A stretch of DNA of 18,928 bases from Pleurotus djamor (Eukaryota > Basidiomycota > Agaricomycetes > Agaricales > Pleurotaceae): the NCBI GenBank assembly GCA_029747585.1, contig JAPEVF010000865.1, positions 1-18,928 of the forward strand, written 5' to 3'. A model generated the notes under the pieces. The model was given only the letters and a program-made list of their open reading frames with translations, made no database searches and had not been told where the DNA came from. Position 1 is the first letter of the stretch; the number at the start of each line of letters is the position of its first letter. Made by a program: the position numbers and the translations under genes. Positions 1-8,773 of the stretch are shown one piece after another.

Positions 1-92
1 CGCTGTCAAGTGAGCTGTATAGTCGCACAACCTCTCGGTTGCATTCATGCCATCCGTTGTCCAGGCGCTATGGCTCAACAAACCTTTTCGAG

Positions 93-119
93 TTCAAACT
101 ATGTGATGTCTAGTTTGAA
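93..119. repeat. 9-bp inverted repeat beside the P450 A break
   Basis: TTCAAACTA at 93-101 and TAGTTTGAA at 111-119 are perfect inverted copies around a 9-nt spacer. They lie about 80-100 bp beyond the point where P450 A loses homology. The element could form a hairpin. Nothing else ties it to a named mobile element. Confidence 0.5.
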
Positions 120-181
120 TTCCGTAGGTGGCTGGTCTACGCAGCCTTGAGCCCCCGAAAGCCACTTCTGTGGGGCAAACG

Positions 182-1589
182 TTAGTTTCGTGATCCGTCG
201 ATCGCACGTGTGTATGGCAGCTGGGGAAGATCGTTGAATGAGGGAAGACGGTCCCTTCCGACGACGCGGTCCAACTCGATTTGTGCTTCCCTCTGGGCGG
301 AAGGGTGAAGGACCATGGCGACGACGAACCATGCCATTTGGCCTGCTGTCTGTTTTCAATGATCAACGCCCAAACTCCGGAATTGACAATAGTAAGCCAC
401 CCACAGTCTCCACACCGGCAGTACTGCGTGGTTCAATCAACATTACTCTATGTTCGCAGGGAAACTTTGGCCATTCGAAGGAGAGAGTGTGCTTACTAGA
501 TTGTACCCGCTGTCCAGATAGCTTCTTCTTCATTGATTTTGCTCTCGGAGAGATCACGAAGAAGCTGACTCGCGATACATGGCGTTTGAATACCTAGCTT
601 CTATGAAGGGGGATAATTGTGAGCAAGCAAATTGAAGCAGACAGGCTTTGGCATCCTGACCTCACGATCAGCCACGCCTTGCATTAAATTCTTCAGATCA
701 TTGGACTTCTGTATGTACCAGTTTTCCGCTTCAACTCTCCAAGGACACCTGATAACACAGTTGAATCTAGCTGAGGCCTGACAGTTATTGTTAGACGAGC
801 TTACATCCAACGGGGCAAATACACCATCCAGGGAAAGAACTCGACAAAGTACGAGCCAGGAAGCGCGGCGATGTTTACGCCCTCTCCGATACTGTCAACG
901 AGAAGGATCAATGGATCGTTTGGATCAAGTACCGGGGGTCCGCCATAAATGATTGATATCATCGCCGAACCCGTGGCACGTTTCAGGTGTTCGATGAAGT
1001 TATTCGGCGAGGTTAGTATGGAGGAGATAAGAATTGAGGACTCGAGTTCTTGAATGGGGAAATAATCACGGTAGACTCGAACACCCACCACCCTAGCTTC
1101 CCTGTGAGATGACGGTATGAAGGATTTTTGGCCACTCACTCATTGGCAGCTTGACGCATGCGTTTATACAACTTTGAATGGCAGGACCTGGCGAAGGGGA
1201 AAAGGTAGCCACTGGTCATCAGTTCCGCTACGATACTTCTCTGGCGACCAGAATAGATGGCTGCACGTCGGTCAAGAAGATCCTTGGTGACTTTGTGTGT
1301 CCCGAGAATGACTAGTGGCTGACCGAAAGCGGTCAGGTACACGAGAGGACCTAACAAGCAAATTTGTGAGAACAGAGCACGCTGTGAAGACAAAATCCTG
1401 ACCATAAATCTTCCTCCAGTCAACCATAGGAACCCATAGACGCGATGTGAGTTGGTGAGCATTGCCGATGATAGGGAAACGAGGGGGTCCTGGGGGGAAA
1501 TTCCGCTTTTTGAGGGGTACACAGGAAAAGACCAGCAAAAACACGACTGCAAGTCCGAGGCCTGTTGCTGGTAGGTAAGCGGGTTGCAT
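182..1589 (-). pseudogene. Truncated cytochrome P450 (copy A)
   Basis: P450s are heme monooxygenases, in fungi usually anchored in the ER membrane. The minus strand reads in frame across seven exons: 1589-1403, 1350-1140, 1101-805, 748-661, 600-497, 423-405 and 349-182. The N-terminus has a hydrophobic anchor and the proline hinge NFPPGPPRFPIIGN. The 19-nt sixth exon encodes the I-helix motif (AGVET, then T). After PYTRAI, where the related copy B continues into the ExxR helix (VKEILRWRP), the sequence diverges near position 200 and stops at 182-184. About 357 codons remain, so ExxR, PERF and the heme cysteine are absent. All retained exons are open and the phases are consistent, so the loss looks recent or is a rearrangement. 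Splice borders are GT..AG; the second intron is only 38 bp. I call it a pseudogene because the catalytic C-terminal part is missing. An assembly join near position 200 would be an alternative cause. Confidence 0.85.
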
Positions 1590-2355
1590 GGTTTACAGTA
1601 GGAATATAGGAACAGACCAGGATTTATACACCAAGGCTTCAGTCTCGGCTTCGGTCAACGTTACCCGAAAGAGCCTTATGAAAAGAAAAGGAACATCGCA
1701 ATCCGTTCTTCTCAGTCAAAGACAAAGTTTGTGTGTGAAAACTGGCATGCACTCCCCATCCAAATTTGTGGTGCTCACTGTTTGATTCCTGCATCCAGGA
1801 ATTCGACCCGGTCACCCATGTCGCGGCCAAGTCATCTGGGCAACATTGGACGCGAGCGGGTTGATGCTCAACTGCACATCTGGGCCATACGAGCCGGGAA
1901 GTGCGCATCTTCATCGAAGCTTGGCTGCAAGCACATACTTACTGGCCTCAATGAAAGCTAGAGCTAGATCTAACCCGGTCTCGATTCTTATAGACGCTCT
2001 TAAAAAGACGCTGCGTTCCATTTCGATGGAGTCGTGGGTACCGGGTAGCGAGCTGGGTCGAACAAGAAACATTGGCTTTGCAAGGTGGAAGTATCACGTC
2101 TTTCGCGTCCTTGTCCAAAAGGAGGAGACCGCGTGTCTTGTCGCCGCCCATGTTTTGATGTCGCCCCTGACACAGAAATCGCCCACACTCCCACTCACCC
2201 TTATTTGACTGAGTTTCCTGTTTCTTTCTCTCTGATGTCGTAGGCCAGCCTGGCAGCGTCCTATAGCAACCATTTCCTGATCTTCGTATATATTTCTTGG
2301 TTTCAGGCAAGTCTCAATCTTAGCTCTGCCCCCCCAACACATACTGAAATCTTCC
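1590..2355. other. Divergent intergenic region, P450 A / coiled-coil gene
   Basis: This 766-bp stretch lies between the start of P450 A (minus) and the coiled-coil gene (plus), so it should contain both promoters. Open frames of 65-120 codons exist on both strands but overlap one another, show no recognisable motif and have no consistent splice structure. I see no convincing TATA box. A 53-codon minus frame at 1911-2072 is listed separately. Confidence 0.5.
1911..2072 (-). CDS. Doubtful small ORF, 53 residues
   Basis: This minus-strand frame starts with ATG at 2072 and ends with TGA at 1911-1913. The peptide begins MFLVRPSSLPG and contains a helix-like stretch, GLDLALAFIEAS. A good donor-like GTAAGT lies in its last third, so it might be one exon of a longer spliced gene or relic, but I could not build a convincing downstream exon. 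I recognise no family. It could equally be a chance frame in the shared upstream region of two divergent genes. Confidence 0.15.
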   Translation of the reverse strand: MFLVRPSSLPGTHDSIEMERSVFLRASIRIETGLDLALAFIEASKYVLAAKLR

Positions 2356-4568
2356 ATGACAGATCCTGACAATCTCCTGGCATCCATGTCAGCGTTTCGT
2401 GAGCGGCCCCCTCCGCCTTCAGGTCCTCGATTACGGGGCCGGAACTCTACCAATCCCCTCCTCGAGACTCCGTCGTCACCGCAATTCGCCCTGCGGGAGA
2501 CACCGACCTCCTCGCTTTACAGTCCAACATCTTCCAGCTCACCCACGCCTTCCATCAAAGATTTCACGACTCTCGGGGTGATTTCAGAACACCCCGAACA
2601 ACCTCCCCCCTTATCACCAACATTCAGCGAACCCTCACCGCCATCCCCCGAAGCTGCTCCCGTCGTAAAACCCATATCTAAGCCAACAACACTCACGCCC
2701 CCACCGACGATCAATTATGATTCAGTGCCTGTGCAATGGAAGGCTTTGCCCATGGAGGCCGCAGTTTGTGAGTTGACTCTTCTAGATCATCACCGTCAAG
2801 CCTCACAGTCTCTCCAATCGCAGGGACTTTCACATCTCAAGAACTCCAACAGATTGTCTCGCGGGCCATCCGATCATCAGCACAGGAATCATTCATCCGC
2901 CTGCTGTCCGTCGACGTACTCGATCGTCAACTGCCTGAGGAGTTGGAACGGTTGAGCGATGCTAAACTGCGAGCCCAGTCGCGATACCGGTTTTGCGTGC
3001 ACCGTCGGACAATGCTTCTCCAGGGCATCAATGCTTGCTCAACTGTAGCACCGGACAAGAGCGGTAGCAACATTTCCCATCTAGGGCAGCTTGCAGTCCA
3101 ATTGTCAGAAAATTCGGCAGAATGCGATCGCCTCCTCGAAGAACTTTTGCGCATTGTTGATCAGCAAACGCAGGTTGCCAAGTTGCAGGACAACCATTGG
3201 GCTAGTGCGCTGGCGGTTGCGTTACGGAAGGTAAGTCCCCGTTGTCTCAGGGACACTTTGTATTTTTATGAAGATCTAATTTCCCATATCTCCGCTCAGC
3301 TGAATGGTAGCTATGGAAAGCGAACTGCCGAGCTCAAAGCTGCAAGGCAAAAGATTGCAGAGCTAGAGGCCCAGTTGGAGGACGCTTGGAAGGAAGCTGA
3401 GAAAATGGCGAAGGAAATGGATGATAAGGACAGTTTAGTTGGATCTGATGAGGAAGAAGCGGATGTGGTGATGGCGGAACACTTGAGGATATTGAAGTCG
3501 CCGCCTGCGGTGCTACACGATCTACCAAGTATTTCGGAACCCAACAGTCCTCCCCTCCCTCTTCCATCGACAAGCCAGCCATACATGGACAGTCCTCAAC
3601 CTGAGCCCCGTCCATCTTCCTCCCTTGAACACTCTCTATCTGCCCCACCTCCTGCGTACACCCCAACCCCTTCCACTTCCCCTTCCACCGTCGCAGACCT
3701 CCCCGTCCTTGCCCCACCATTCACAGCTCCCGCTGATCTAAACTCGACTGACGACAATGATAATGACACTGCCACAATCCACAGTCTCCGTAGCGTTCGA
3801 AGTGCTCGAAGCATGCGGAGTGTCCGGAGCACGCGCAGTACTCGAGACAGTACCCGAGTAAGTCAGGTCTTTGCTGCCCGACGACGTAGCATCCGTGCCT
3901 CTCTCAGCAGTCTCCGCCTCCCCAAACTGCGAGGAAAATCCCAGGGCAGAGGACACCCAGAACCTCAACCACCCGTTCCTGATCTGCCACCTCACATCCG
4001 TCCTTCCATATCCTCATCCACCAAATCACCATTCGCTCACCTGCCTGAGCCTCTGACACTGCGGAAGGACATGTGGCCGCGGATAAGGGAGGCTCCGATT
4101 CGAGGCTCCGTTGATGATATCAACCTTGTTCCACGTAGTCCGAAACACCAACCTCCCAAACCTGCGGCAATGGATGATATCGAAATACTCCCGGGAAGAG
4201 CGAAACCTGATGCTTCCCTCGTCGCCCTTGTCGCGCAATACCCTCCTCCCCCTCCCCTTCCCCCTTCCGACGACCACACGGATAATGATCGTGAATCACA
4301 CGATTCTCCCGGTTCAAGGACGAGCAGCCTATTGGGTGTTCGGACGTTTCAGGATAAGTTGCAGGCCCTTTCAGCACGCAGTTCCATGTTGAGAATACCA
4401 CCTGATCGACTCTTGTTGAGGCGTGGATCAAAGGAACAGATGAATTCCTCGCCGACAACGTCGATGAAAAAACGATATTCCTTGTCTTTCCCCTTGTTCC
4501 CCGGTTCCGCGTCAAAAGCGGCGTTGCGCAGAGCGTCGGTTTCACCTGCAGGCAGTCCATCATCATGA
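2356..4568 (+). CDS. Conserved fungal coiled-coil / disordered protein, 695 aa
   Basis: Three exons (2356-2767, 2824-3230, 3300-4568) join in phase to 695 residues. Residues 1-130 are rich in Pro, Ser and Thr and probably disordered. Residues 125-273 are helical and the most protein-like part, beginning WKALPMEAAVWTFTSQELQ and containing a basic stretch (RYRFCVHRRTMLL). Residues 274-315 form a heptad-like coiled coil (ELKAARQKIAELEAQLEDAW), followed by an acidic patch. The rest is low-complexity, with a run of RS-type units (RSVRSARSMRSVRSTRSTR) near residues 433-455 and several polyproline stretches, typical of scaffold or cytoskeleton/polarity proteins. The 56-bp and 69-bp introns have good borders (GTGAGT..GCAG and GTAAGT..CTCAG). 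The start is the first ATG before the continuous frame. The overall pattern recalls fungal septation or scaffold coiled-coil proteins, but I cannot name a family, and function is unknown. Confidence 0.85.
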
Positions 4569-5059
4569 CATTCCCTTTGTACTTATCTCCTTGTCATCCT
4601 TTGTGTTGCTGCTCTATGAATTCCTTCTTCCCCAAATCAATCTGCTTTCACCGTCCGCCATTTTTGACACAAAATGATCTACCTGCTACGCCATCTTGTA
4701 TGTTAAGTTTTCCTCGGTTGTGATATCTATTTTATCGTCCATCTAATGTACCCTGTCGTTACCTAGAGTACTCTCTGCAACAAGTTGCTGAGCCCGCACC
4801 AATGTGCGCGTCTACTTTGAAGCGACCCTCGATCGCGTCTCGCCAGCATGACAAATCCAGAATATGCCTCGTCCCTGCAATGCCTCTCAGTTGAGCACTG
4901 CGCTCACGAATCTAGAGGCTTTTGTCTTTGCTATAAAATGACCTCATTACCGACGGAAAACCCCTTCTTGACAAACACACATCACACTTACCCTTAACAA
5001 ACACAACTTTACAACTAACCTCGGACACATAGTATTCCTACACAACCACCACGGGAAAC
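4569..5059. other. Intergenic: 3' UTR and promoter
   Basis: This 491-bp gap holds the likely 3' UTR of the coiled-coil gene (T-rich up to about 4760) and the promoter and leader of the small gene at 5060. The last 80 bp are a C/A-rich, G-poor leader with repeated ACAAACACA-like words, common in well-expressed fungal genes. No further coding frame was found. Confidence 0.6.
4932..4937 (+). promoter_or_regulatory. TATA box of the small gene at 5060
   Basis: TATAAA stands in CTATAAAATG, 123 bp upstream of the ATG at 5060, and is followed by a C/A-rich leader. Spacing and context fit a core promoter with a transcription start around 4960-5000. Confidence 0.6.
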
Positions 5060-5601
5060 ATGTGCCATCTTCTTTGCTTCCTCACCGGCGCTGGCCTGGC
5101 AACGTACTTATCCCGGAGAAGGTATCGACGCGAAGTCGAAGCTGAACTGGATAATTACGATCGTCAGGTTAGAGGTGTTTCCGAACATACACCTTTGACC
5201 ATGCCTGTGCCGGATCCCAATCCCACTGGTGATAATCCAAGTAACACTACTCCTCGAAGTCCCCAAGAAACTTGGGAAGTGGAACAAATGGCAGCTCGAA
5301 GGCGGGATGTCGGCAACTCGGTAAGTCTAGCGTCACCAATTCGTTCGTTCAATGATAGATGAAATATTTTCCAGATAGGAACTGCCGTAGAGTCTGTGCT
5401 CGAGTTCTTTGAGAATCTGGGTGACTCTGTTTCACCGGTCAGTTCCTTGGTCTGTGCCCATGTAACTGCGTGCCTACCTGACTCTCTTTGTAGAAGAAAC
5501 AGCCTCAGAAGAAAGAGAAAGCAAAATCACTAGAGGAGACTCCGGCCCAAGCACCACCTCCCGTCGACCAGAAATTTGCTGAGCCTCCTCCTCGGGTGTA
5601 A
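5060..5601 (+). CDS. Small hypothetical protein, 143 aa, N-terminal hydrophobic segment
   Basis: Three exons (5060-5320, 5375-5437, 5494-5601) join in phase to 143 residues ending at TAA 5599-5601. Introns of 54 and 56 bp have GTAAGT..CCAG and GTCAGT..TGTAG borders. The N-terminus has a short hydrophobic stretch (HLLCFLTGAGLATYL, residues 3-17) followed at once by a basic cluster (RRRYRRE), like a membrane anchor with a cytosolic remainder. The middle is Pro/Thr-rich and probably disordered. The 21-residue second exon encodes an amphipathic segment (VESVLEFFENLGDS). The C-terminus is Lys-rich then Pro-rich (KKQPQKKEKAKS). A clear TATA box and a C/A-rich leader precede it. I recognise no family; it is probably lineage-restricted. 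It is too short and lacks cysteine pairs in the mature part, so a secreted effector is not supported. Confidence 0.7.
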
Positions 5602-5691
5602 ATGTACTGATATAACTGCTGCTTTAAAAGATATATCTTCTGTACCTTTCTATACAATACCTCCTACATACTTTGATTCAGCCAACAAAGC

Positions 5692-5696
5692 AAAAA
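5692..5696 (-). terminator. Pol III terminator of tRNA-Ser
   Basis: The run AAAAA on the plus strand is TTTTT on the tRNA strand, 22 nt past the tRNA 3' end at 5718. This is the usual RNA polymerase III stop signal. Confidence 0.6.
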
Positions 5697-5717
5697 CACA
5701 GCCGAAGACCATATGAC

Positions 5718-5799
5718 CGACGCCAGCAGGATTTGAACCTGCGCCCTCAAAGAGGAACAGATTTCTAATCTGTCGCCGTAACCACTTGGCTATAGCGCC
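5718..5799 (-). tRNA. tRNA-Ser (AGA)
   Basis: The minus strand folds as an 82-nt tRNA. The acceptor stem pairs GGCGCTA with TGGCGTC, with G as discriminator base. The anticodon stem ACAGA/TCTGT closes the loop TTAGAAA, giving anticodon AGA, which reads UCU serine codons. The T arm has GCAGG, loop TTCAAAT and CCTGC. The long variable arm (around TTCCTCTTTGAGGG) is the class II mark expected of tRNA-Ser. There is no intron. It lies between the small gene and the DUF1769 gene, on the strand opposite to both. Confidence 0.95.
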
Positions 5800-6232
5800 T
5801 TAAGAGTGAGCAGTGCTTCGTGTTGCCATAGCTGTGTACCGTGTTCCATTTCTCAAGGACGTCCAGCGCGCTCTCTCGATGATTCTCCATTCTTGTTCTG
5901 CAACTCCCACCTGTAGCTGGACTACCTAATTCACTCATTCCTCGCACACGCCTTCCATCGATAATTATACACACCCACCACTGCTGCGCACGCGGAACTC
6001 CATTGGCTTCGACAGCCTCACCTAATACCTGCCACCTGGCCCGAATAGAAGAATACCCCGACCAAAGACAGACACTGGATTTCGCAGTAAAGCCAGATTC
6101 GCCATACTTAGAAGTCAGCCGTATAACTCAAATCAACGAGCCTCGAGGAGGATAAGAACCCCTCTATTGCACGCCCCAAGTTGCGGTTACGCTAACCCAC
6201 TATTCATCTTCTGAAGCAAGACACAACTTCCT
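5800..6232. other. Intergenic upstream of the DUF1769 gene
   Basis: This 433-bp stretch lies between the 5' end of the tRNA-Ser gene and the DUF1769 start. No coding frame with recognisable content and no clear TATA box are visible. It presumably holds the promoters of both the minus-strand tRNA (with additional internal promoter boxes) and the plus-strand gene. Confidence 0.4.
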
Positions 6233-7445
6233 ATGCCTCGTCTACGCGTTCTTGCTGGGACTTCGTTGTCGTCTCTAACGCCCATCACCTCTATCGTTAA
6301 TACCAACGGCAAACATGTTCTTGAATCGGATGCCTTCGAAGGCGAGATTGTGGTCAACATCAAAGGACTCGTAGACGAAGACGGCGCTGTGCGAGAGGGC
6401 GAGTACTTTGCTAGAGAAGATCGTCAGGGAATTACCTGGAGTATTCAAGTTCAAGGTTAGTTGCGTCGCCTTCCTGACCGCGTTTGACATTCCTAATTTC
6501 GTTCCACAAGGTCGTTTTCTGACCCCCCACACAACGGACGATATCCTCTTTGGAAACACCTTTGATAAACCGCTCAAACTTCCATGGGGATCCGGTGCTG
6601 CACTCAAGTTCATGAGGTAAGCGCTCAAAAAGCGCTCGTTGTCTTGCTCCTAACAAAAGCCGTAGATACATCGACCCCGTCCTCGAACACGATCTTGCTT
6701 CTTCGAGTAAACCCTGGGCATTGTCTCCGCTCATTGCTACCATGCCGTATTTCTCGCATCACCGAGCTAGCTCGACAGTTGACGTCCCAGCGTTCCCACC
6801 AGCGCAGTCTCTAGGTGATGATCTGTCACAATTGCACTTGGCTATTTGTGATTCCCGGTCTTCTCGCTCTCCTTCACCCTCTGCATCGTCTTCTTTATCC
6901 TCAATTTCCTCATCCTCATCGAGCTCCTCTCCGTCGCCATCTACAAATTCGTCGTCACTATCCCTTTCGTCCGCCGCGTCCACAAAATCCAAGTCGAAGT
7001 CAATCATCTCATCTTTGTCGAGCCGATCAAAGACCAAAAAACTCTCTCCGCCTTCATCGGTATCAGACACTAGTCCTCTTTCAGCGCTGAAGACTCCGTC
7101 CGAACGCAGAACTTATTTCAGTGATGCCGAACATCGCAAGTCTGTAGAGTTGGGTCCTGATGTGCGTCTTGTTCTACTTTCGTAGCCATAACCGTAGTCT
7201 AACTGAAATTCACCGCACAGGACGTGATCACAACCGATTTTTGCTACGGGTTCCTCCAATTCAGTCCCTCGTTGGCGCTTGCTCTGCCTGGGGGGTTGTC
7301 GTTCGATCTGATGCGTTACTGGGATGGGCAGCCTGTTCGATTTGTTTGCTGTGAACGGAAGGTGAAGTGTGAAGCTGATGATCAGGATGATGGTATTCCG
7401 TGGGGTAGGGTGTTCTGGTGTGTAGTGATTGAGCTCGCAGAATAG
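6233..7445 (+). CDS. DUF1769 (Duc1-type) family protein, 349 aa
   Basis: Four exons (6233-6455, 6511-6616, 6666-7161, 7221-7445) join in phase to 349 residues. The family signature comes in two blocks. Block 1 (about residues 33-140) has FEGEIVVNIKGL, a SIQVQGRF segment, DDILFGNTFDKPLKLPWG and YIDPVLEHDL..KPWALSPL. Block 2 (about 276-349) has DFCYGFLQFSPSLALALPGG and RYWDGQPVRFVC, ending WGRVFWCVVIEL. Between them, residues 173-256 are a Ser-rich low-complexity insert with basic patches, probably disordered and phosphorylatable. Family knowledge: DUF1769 proteins are fungal, and the fission yeast member Duc1 is reported at the cell cortex; treating this one as cortical or lipid-associated is inference. 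Introns of 55, 49 and 59 bp have standard borders. The ATG chosen is the first in frame and gives the usual start just before the conserved block. Confidence 0.88.
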
Positions 7446-7556
7446 ACATGGGCGTGCATCATACTCTGTGACAGAGTGGCATGAATCTTGAATCACTTTG
7501 AAGTGGACACAAAACATAAGATTGCAATTATGAAGTGGAGAGCAAGCAACGCCCAC

Positions 7557-7561
7557 AAAAA
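7557..7561 (-). terminator. Pol III terminator of tRNA-Gly
   Basis: TTTTT on the tRNA strand begins 6 nt past the tRNA-Gly 3' end at 7568, an ideal distance for RNA polymerase III termination. Confidence 0.7.
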
Positions 7562-7567
7562 GTGAAG

Positions 7568-7651
7568 TGCATCAAGCGAGAATCGAACTCGCGGCGGGTC
7601 GAACTCAAGACGACTTGGCAACGACCCAGGTTACCACTACCCCATTGATGC
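7568..7651 (-). tRNA. tRNA-Gly (GCC) with a 13-nt intron
   Basis: The acceptor stem pairs GCATCAA with TTGATGC, with discriminator A. The D arm runs TGGGGTAGTGGTAACCT. The anticodon stem GGTCG/CGACC encloses TTGCCA and a 13-nt intron (AGTCGTCTTGAGT) starting one base 3' of anticodon GCC, the normal position for eukaryotic nuclear tRNA introns. The T arm is GCGAG, TTCGATT, CTCGC. The gene spans 84 nt, leaving a 71-nt mature tRNA, the standard size for tRNA-Gly. It sits 122 bp past the stop of the convergent DUF1769 gene and 124 bp past the stop of the coiled-coil gene on its own strand. Confidence 0.95.
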
Positions 7652-7775
7652 TTGCAGATAGACAAGCCCCACGTCAGATATGAGCATTCCATGCCCTACT
7701 GGTCCATGCTCAAATATATCGACGGGTGCAAGATACAAGAAAGCTATCAACAAATAAGAAGAAACACACTGCACT

Positions 7776-8624
7776 CTAGTCTTCAGCCATGTCCGAGTTG
7801 ACAGCCTGGAAAGAAGGAAAGAGCATTCAGCGAGTGTTTTCCGCCGTCGGTGACTATGACATACATCGGCATGATGATGCGCTGAATTTCCGTTCAACGA
7901 TGAGCCATTCGTGGTTGAAACACCATTTGAGTAAGAATGGGAAGCTTGAAGGGATTCTCGTGAATCTGGCCTCGATATTCGTTGGCTTGGCTTCCTCGGG
8001 TCATACGGCACCCAGTCATCGTAGTCCCGAGCGGGCACCGGGGTGTCCATAGGATCACTGNCGCGTCTNTGATCACTGTTATACCCTGCACTTGNNTTCG
8101 GTGGGNAAGAGCTTCGTGGAGGTTGGGCGTAGATGGCCATAGTATCGAGCAGCAGACTGTGCGAGTGAATCAAGTGGCTGCTCATGCAAAATAAGGATGA
8201 AAACTCACTCATTTTCCGCCTGAAGTTGCTTCTGCTTCGCCGTTGCCAGTTCAAGCTCTCTATTGTATCTATCGCGCGTCGCAACGACTTGGTCATACTT
8301 TTCCCTCATCGCTTGGAACCTATGCAAAAGCGTCTCTCAATAAACGAGCACCAACATCCACAGAGAGTGCACATACTTCTCTTTGTATCTTGTCGGCCCA
8401 CGATGTGAAGTGTGCTGCAAAGTTCACATCAGAAACGATGAACATCGCGCTCGTTGGGGGGCAGCTCCGAACCTTACATGGTGGTGGTGATGTTTGTGAC
8501 TTCTTGACGCATTCGAGCCCGCTTGCTGAGGCTCATCAGGACGAGGCTGATCTTGGTTTCGAGAGGGAGCATTTTGGTCGACATTGGACGCGGATGCGGG
8601 GCCAGCTTCCATGTCCATGTCCAT
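7776..8624 (-). CDS. Coiled-coil protein, possible INO80-complex (Iec3/TFPT-like) subunit, 205 aa
   Basis: Five exons on the minus strand (8624-8478, 8414-8377, 8319-8209, 8156-7865, 7805-7776) join in phase to 205 residues. The N-terminus is disordered and ends in a His tract at the first splice junction. A basic coiled coil follows (about residues 53-110): TRYKEKFQAMREKYDQVV, then ELELATAKQKQLQAENDLLLD. The C-terminal half is disordered (Ser/Arg/Asp-rich) and ends in a 9-residue exon, AVNSDMAED. A lone RYKxKF..MR.K coiled coil ending in ENDLLLDxM is the layout of small INO80 chromatin-remodelling subunits (Iec3 in fission yeast, TFPT/INO80F in animals); this is pattern-based inference. Five ambiguous bases at 8061-8106 hide residues but do not break the frame. 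The first of three ATG codons in MDMDM was chosen; the frame is open further upstream but has no ATG there. Confidence 0.75.
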
Positions 8625-8773
8625 GGGTTGACGAGATGAGAGCAAGTGGTGGCGAAGCTCCCTTGCTAACCACAAGATGATCGTGGAAATAACTTACTGA
8701 TTGTGAGAAAGCTTGCTCTTAGCCAAGTCAATCTACTGTGTGGTTTGAAGGCACATCCCTTCAACAACCTTTC
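8625..8773. promoter_or_regulatory. Short divergent promoter region
   Basis: Only 149 bp separate the start codons of the minus-strand coiled-coil gene and the plus-strand F-box gene. Both promoters and leaders must fit here or extend into the neighbouring genes. No clear TATA box is seen. A possible donor/acceptor pair on the minus strand (CAGTAAGT at about 8693-8700, TTAG near 8666) could mark a leader intron. Confidence 0.4.

Noticed and set aside
238..597. 119-codon plus-strand frame
   Set aside because: It lies antisense to the well-supported P450 A exons and introns and has no recognisable content.
1846..2310. Long overlapping frames on both strands (about 120 codons each)
   Set aside because: Neither has a family motif, consistent splicing or a favourable start context; mutual overlap suggests chance.
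3334..3995. Minus-strand frames of 78-128 codons
   Set aside because: They are antisense to exon 3 of the coiled-coil gene and their composition only mirrors its Pro/Ser/Arg repeats.
6759..7070. Acidic minus-strand ORF of 103 codons (Asp/Glu-rich)
   Set aside because: It is the antisense shadow of the Ser-rich tract in the DUF1769 gene.
8061..8106. Cluster of ambiguous bases as a possible frameshift site
   Set aside because: The frame and all splice phases stay consistent across the five Ns, so they hide residues only.
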